A DNA stretch of 64,000 bases from Bacteroidales bacterium. Its GTDB lineage: Bacteria; Bacteroidota; Bacteroidia; Bacteroidales; F082. Below, piece after piece: positions 60,847 to 64,000 of the stretch (its first letter is position 1; every line of letters starts with the position of its first letter). The notes under the pieces were generated by a model. That model was not told the origin of the DNA. It worked only from the letters and a program-made list of their open reading frames with translations, and did no database searches. The position numbers were made by a program, and so were the translations under genes. The stretch covers positions 53,582 to 117,581 of the forward strand of contig JALNZU010000006.1 of the NCBI GenBank assembly GCA_023229245.1, written 5' to 3'.

Positions 60847-61952
60847 AACATTTTATTCAACATCATTTCAATCGCAGCATGCTTAAAGCTGCTGTTGGTT
60901 TTCTTTTACTTTTCGTAGGCCTTCAACCGAGCTATGGACAATGTGTGGAATGTGATAGTACAACGACCACTGGTTGGTTTTCAAGTGCAGTAGGACGATA
61001 TTCAAAAGCTACGGGCCATTATGCGTTTGCCGGAGGTATTTTGTCAGAGGCAAATGGTATGGCATCATTGGCATTTGGCAATAGGGTTCGGGCTGACGGA
61101 ACAGGCTCTTTTGCAATTGGTATGTTTGTTCGTGCCTGGGGTACAGCTTCCGGGGTATTAGGGACTGGTTTTAGCTTAGATGATCCTTTGGTTAATACAC
61201 AAAGTTACTCACTTATGGTTGGTTTTGGCTCTACCAAACCTACCTTGTTTGTGGGACCATCCAATGGGGTAAACAGCACGGGTAAAATAGGTATTGGCAA
61301 TGTAACCGATCCACAGGCAAAGCTACACATTAGGGCAGATCAATATGAAGATGCCAGTTTACTGCTTGAGGCTAGCGCTAGTAATAAAAAAAGTAGTTTT
61401 TTAATGTCCGGTATAAAAGCCGTCTTTGGCACGAGCCAAGAAAATCAGTCTTTATCGTTTGTAACCGGTACTACGAATACCCGTATGTTTATCAATGCTG
61501 AAACCGGAAATATTGGAGTAGGAAGCGAAGATCCTATGGCTAAATTACAAGTCAAAGATGGTGATATCTTCATTGAAGACATCAATCGCGGTATTATCAT
61601 GAAATCGCCTGATGGCCGTTGTTGGCGTGGTGTGCTGAATAATTCTGGTCAGCTTGAGTTTACCGAAATCCCGGATTGTGTCATTTCTTCTACGAATGCT
61701 CAGACGCTTCAGCCGGATTTAGGAGTAACCATTAGTCCTAATCCGGTAAGCAATCGTTTGGAAGTTGAGTGCCGATTGATTGGTGCCGAAGCGCGTTTGA
61801 TGAACCTTTCCGGCATTGAGATTTCTTCGCATCCCTTACAGCAGGGAGCCTCTTTTATTCCGGTACATGATTTAAAACCGGGCATGTATCTGTTAAACAT
61901 TGTCATGCAAGGTAAAGGAGTGGTTGAAACCCATAAATTTGTGAAGCAATAA
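60843..61952 (+). CDS. Secreted YadA-head-repeat protein with T9SS sorting domain
   Basis: A 369-residue protein. A signal peptide (span 14-31, ending SYGQ) precedes a left-handed helix-like region with repeats SSAVGRYSKATGHYAFAGG, ASLAFGNRVRADGTGSFAIG and VRAWGTASGVLG. These match the YadA/trimeric-adhesin head motif and phage tail-fibre-like proteins. The pattern KIGIGNVTDPQAKLHI and GNIGVGSEDPMAKLQV then repeats twice, as in Bacteroidota fibre proteins. The C-terminus is a T9SS sorting domain (ISPNPVSNRLEVEC, LKPGMYLLNIVM, HKFVKQ). It is coupled to the previous gene by an ATGA overlap. Confidence 0.82.
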   Translation: MKHFIQHHFNRSMLKAAVGFLLLFVGLQPSYGQCVECDSTTTTGWFSSAVGRYSKATGHYAFAGGILSEANGMASLAFGNRVRADGTGSFAIGMFVRAWGTASGVLGTGFSLDDPLVNTQSYSLMVGFGSTKPTLFVGPSNGVNSTGKIGIGNVTDPQAKLHIRADQYEDASLLLEASASNKKSSFLMSGIKAVFGTSQENQSLSFVTGTTNTRMFINAETGNIGVGSEDPMAKLQVKDGDIFIEDINRGIIMKSPDGRCWRGVLNNSGQLEFTEIPDCVISSTNAQTLQPDLGVTISPNPVSNRLEVECRLIGAEARLMNLSGIEISSHPLQQGASFIPVHDLKPGMYLLNIVMQGKGVVETHKFVKQ

Positions 61953-62049
61953 GAAATATTTAGCGTTATTAATTGCGATTGTGAAATTCGTCGCTTAATA
62001 AAACCCTATCTTTATCCTATTAAATCAGGCACTGCCGTAGAAACAACAA

Positions 62050-62412
62050 ATGAGTTGGTTGTATACATATAAAATAACTAGTGACTATCTTAGGGTAGAA
62101 GCTACCTCTGTGAGTCTGTATAACAGAGATGTTATCGGTTTTTCTGGATATGAACATTTGTGTGCTGTCAGCCTGATAAATATGAACGGCCGTAATGGAG
62201 TTTATCCCGAATGGCCCTGCTATTTCGGGAACCCCGTGGTTTCACGCATGCTCTCTCCGGATAATTATGTACAAGCACCCGATTTCTCACAGAGTTTTAA
62301 CAGGTATAGCTATGCGTGGAATAATCCGTTAGTGTGTACTGACCCGGATGGGAAGTTTATTTTTCCACCTTTAAGACACAAGCATATTCTGAAACCAAAA
62401 AAATGTTATTGA
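62050..62412 (+). pseudogene. Orphan RHS core tip, decayed
   Basis: A 120-residue frame matching only the end of an RHS repeat-associated core: FSGYEHL, LINMNGR, RMLSPDNYVQAPDFSQSFN, RYSYAWNNPL and TDPDGKF, followed by 15 or so variable residues. In intact RHS proteins these motifs follow a shell of over 1000 residues; here an in-frame stop (62038-62040) sits just before the start, so the shell is missing. Between NMNGR and RMLSPDN there is an extra stretch of about 15 residues that replaces the usual M-Y-D-P-x-x-G. The tip is too short for a recognisable toxin. It is probably a relic. Confidence 0.8.
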
Positions 62413-62416
62413 TAAA

Positions 62417-62857
62417 ATGAGAATTATTTTGCCTTTTTTATTTTTTATTTGTTTTACCAGCTGTACGAAAGACCCGTGGATAAATATTGACAAAGGTATT
62501 ATTGATCAGGAAATTTCTTTTGGCTCTTGTATTCCGCCTACTCTTACGCAGACAGAATATATTATCGAGACAGACAGCATGTATCAAAAATTACTGTCCA
62601 ATAGTGTTTGTAGCAGTTACACTTTGCCTTACATTGACTTCACTCAATATACATTGCTTGGAAAATATGCAAGTGGTCAATGTAAAGTTGAATTTCACAG
62701 ACAGGTTACAAAAGACGATGTTGCCAAGACATATAATTTTACTGTTTACGTTTTCGACAGAGGATTATGTAAAAAAGAAGCAATAGATATGAATTGGGTG
62801 ACAGTACCGAAACTTCCCCAGGACTACTCTGTTGTATTTACTATAAAACACGACTGA
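62417..62857 (+). CDS. Small lipoprotein next to the RHS tip
   Basis: A 146-residue protein with a lipoprotein signal (FTSC, Cys16) and a compact Cys-containing body (SFGSCIPP, SNSVCSSY, KYASGQCKVEF, DRGLCKKEAI). The paired cysteines suggest disulfides and a periplasmic or surface place. It begins 4 bp after the RHS tip stop, the position usually held by an immunity gene. That role is only an inference from place; known RHS immunity proteins are often cytoplasmic. No family recognised. Confidence 0.65.
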   Translation: MRIILPFLFFICFTSCTKDPWINIDKGIIDQEISFGSCIPPTLTQTEYIIETDSMYQKLLSNSVCSSYTLPYIDFTQYTLLGKYASGQCKVEFHRQVTKDDVAKTYNFTVYVFDRGLCKKEAIDMNWVTVPKLPQDYSVVFTIKHD

Positions 62858-63021
62858 CAAGTACTACCGCCAATAATCAGAGCATAAACGTAATGCAGTT
62901 TACAGGCTTGCGTTTTAAGCTTCCAATAGCTATTGGAATTGAGCTGAGGCGTTGGATATTTTCCCAAAAAGTGTGTAAAGTGCACTTTCTCTATAACTGG
63001 GTTTTTTAGACCCTTAAATCC
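62858..63021. other. Gap between lipoprotein gene and repeat copy 2
   Basis: No gene. It contains the perfect 18-bp palindrome TTCCAATAGCTATTGGAA (62921-62938) and the 12-bp palindrome AAAGTGCACTTT (62977-62988). The latter lies in a stretch (AAAAAGTGTGTAAAGTGCAC) that could be a leftover IS end, though I cannot name the family. Confidence 0.5.
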
Positions 63022-63567
63022 GCAAATATAATGTGTTGCTATGTTGAAAATATTTCAGTTGCTATTTCAATCCTGTTTTTTGAATTTTTTTTCAGATTTC
63101 CACTCTTTTTTAGCATGATCAATAGCTCAAAAATATTGACAGACTAAATGGCAAATGAAGAGAAAAAACCTGAGGTGTTTACTTTTTTTCACGACAGGAC
63201 ATATTTTGCCCTGTCAGATAAGCTTGTTTATTTTGTAAAACGTTTATACTCAGCCCAAAAGCATTTGATCGTAAGATCGATCAGTATAAAGGCGAAGCTT
63301 CCTTGGCTTACTTTGTCTGATCCATTTTCCGGCAACACAGATGAATTTGACAGTAAATCGCTTTATCCTTCGAAATAGGGAAAAAATCTTTAAATCCGGC
63401 TGCTATTGGTTGCCTTTTTTCCCAGGAAAATTGTTACATAGGCAAGCTTTTAACCCTATCTGTAGAAAAATATATCAAAATATATCAAAAAAAATGAAAT
63501 TTTATATTGTTGATATTCAATATATTAAAAATTAAATTGAATTTTTTTCAAAAAAAAACGATTTTAG
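63022..63567 (+). repeat. Long direct repeat, copy 2
   Basis: Same-orientation partner of 58403-58946, 546 bp. Its right end (ATTTTAG at 63561-63567) is the same point at which the copy 1 match ends, and the IS begins with the next base. So the IS either inserted at the repeat edge or removed what lay beyond. Confidence 0.85.
63148..63378 (+). CDS. Small hypothetical protein of the long repeat, copy 2
   Basis: A 76-residue frame matching that in copy 1 with changes E2A, C to Y, A to V, S to P and I to K. It has the same start context and the same length. No known motif. Whether it is translated is unknown. Confidence 0.35.
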   Translation: MANEEKKPEVFTFFHDRTYFALSDKLVYFVKRLYSAQKHLIVRSISIKAKLPWLTLSDPFSGNTDEFDSKSLYPSK

Positions 63568-63878
63568 CCTGAATTATTCATAAAAATGAAAAAAATGCGG
63601 GTAAATATACTGTTATTCCATTGAATTTCAGTATATTTGTTGTAGGAAAAACCCCCGCATTATGGACAAAGATAAAATAAAAAAAGCATCCTTCAATTAT
63701 TTTGAGCAGAAAAATTCTCAACCCACACTTTTCAGCCTTTCTGACTTTGGAAATAAAAAAGTAGAAGTACAGTTTACAAGCGAACAGATCTCAAGTGATG
63801 GCGGACTTCTTTTTCTTAAAGAGGTGGATAAAAATATAGGGCTTATCGACAGAATAGCCAATTGCTTGGAAGATAAAC
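63568..63878 (+). mobile_element. IS1380-family element, left end, interrupted (copy 1)
   Basis: The left end begins CCTGAATTATTCATAAAAAT at 63568, with the CCT typical of IS1380-family terminal repeats. It has a 94-bp leader and then the start of the transposase. At 63879 the sequence restarts with the same IS end, so only the first 311 bp of this copy lie before the second insertion. Confidence 0.82.
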
Positions 63879-63883
63879 CCTGA
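63662..63883 (+). pseudogene. IS1380-family transposase, N-terminal fragment
   Basis: Seventy-three residues matching the start of IS1380-type transposases: FTSEQISSDGGLLFL, then LKEVDKNIGLIDRIANC. The frame ends in a TGA (63881-63883) made by the CCCTGA at the junction with the second IS copy. Full-length relatives are over 400 residues. The remainder may lie beyond the second copy, outside the window. Confidence 0.85.
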
Positions 63884-64000
63884 ATTATTCATAAAAATGA
63901 AAAAAATGCGGGTAAATATACTGTTATTCCATTGAATTTCAGTATATTTGTTGTAGATAAAACCCCGCACTATGGACAAAGATAAAATAAAAAAAGCATC
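63879..64000 (+). mobile_element. IS1380-family element, second copy nested in the first, partial
   Basis: Starts with the same CCTGAATTATTC end and repeats the leader of copy 1 with several differences just before the start codon (TAGATAAAACC against TAGGAAAAACC, and GCACTATGG against GCATTATGG). The copies are therefore not a simple local duplication. The element runs off the window. Confidence 0.8.
63972..64000 (+). CDS. IS1380-family transposase, second copy, start only
   Basis: The first nine codons (MDKDKIKKA) are identical to the start of the interrupted transposase at 63662. The rest is outside the window, so whether it is intact cannot be judged. Confidence 0.75.

Noticed and set aside
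62794..63009. A 71-codon frame overlapping the lipoprotein end
   Set aside because: Other frame of the lipoprotein gene that runs through the palindromes; no protein-like features.
58403..63567. CRISPR array or integron-like array
   Set aside because: Only two long repeats with genes between them; no short regularly spaced repeats, no cas genes or integrase.

Overview
The window is a chromosomal segment of a member of the Bacteroidota. The evidence is a SusC/SusD/SusE outer-membrane set, type IX secretion (T9SS) C-terminal sorting domains on three secreted proteins, HU-CCDC81/SPOR, DUF4294 and FtsL-like proteins typical of the phylum, an FtsZ tail ending in the FLHDNVD type of motif, weak or absent Shine-Dalgarno sequences, and repeated matches to the Bacteroidota -7 promoter element TAnnTTTG. 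The genus cannot be fixed from sequence alone; a Bacteroidales, Marinilabiliales or Cytophagales relative is plausible.

Layout. 1-6.0 kb (+): end of a GT4 glycosyltransferase, purD, a DUF6427-like membrane protein, rnhB and a large anchored DUF3352/propeller-like protein. 6.0-23.4 kb (-): a MATE transporter, then a complete division and cell wall cluster transcribed from mraZ leftward: mraZ, rsmH, ftsL-like, ftsI (PBP), murE, mraY, murD, ftsW, murG, murC, ftsQ, ftsA, ftsZ and a yqeY-like gene, closed by a strong terminator at 7.47 kb. Upstream of mraZ are 10-bp-phased TGGTA repeats that look like MraZ operator boxes. 23.7-26.2 kb (+): an acyltransferase/GNAT pair of the glycine-lipid type and engB. 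26.2-33.3 kb (-): a BCCP and carboxyltransferase pair, a T9SS-sorted protein, urocanase, an ECF sigma factor and a GT2 enzyme. 33.3-41 kb (+): tgt, lptF/G, a GH3-family protein, a deoxynucleoside kinase, kdsB, an HU-TM-SPOR fusion, trmB and an alkyltransferase-like protein.

41-48.3 kb: a LacI regulator diverging from susC-susD-susE, with a CAAACGTTTG operator inside the regulator's own promoter. 48.4-52.6 kb (+): tRNA-Leu(UAG), tig-clpP-clpX and a DUF4294 protein. 52.6-56.1 kb (-): an exopolysaccharide sugar transferase, a lipoprotein and a Gfo/Idh oxidoreductase, with pcm diverging.

57-64 kb is accessory DNA: a DUF4269/cupin pair, then two 545-bp direct repeats (about 95% identical) bracketing a roughly 4-kb cassette. 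The cassette holds two T9SS-sorted secreted proteins, a decayed orphan RHS core tip and a small lipoprotein. The right-hand repeat abuts an IS1380-family element whose transposase is cut by a second copy of the same kind of IS running off the window end. This region, with its mosaic repeat divergence, nested IS and orphan RHS tip, is the most unusual part of the window.
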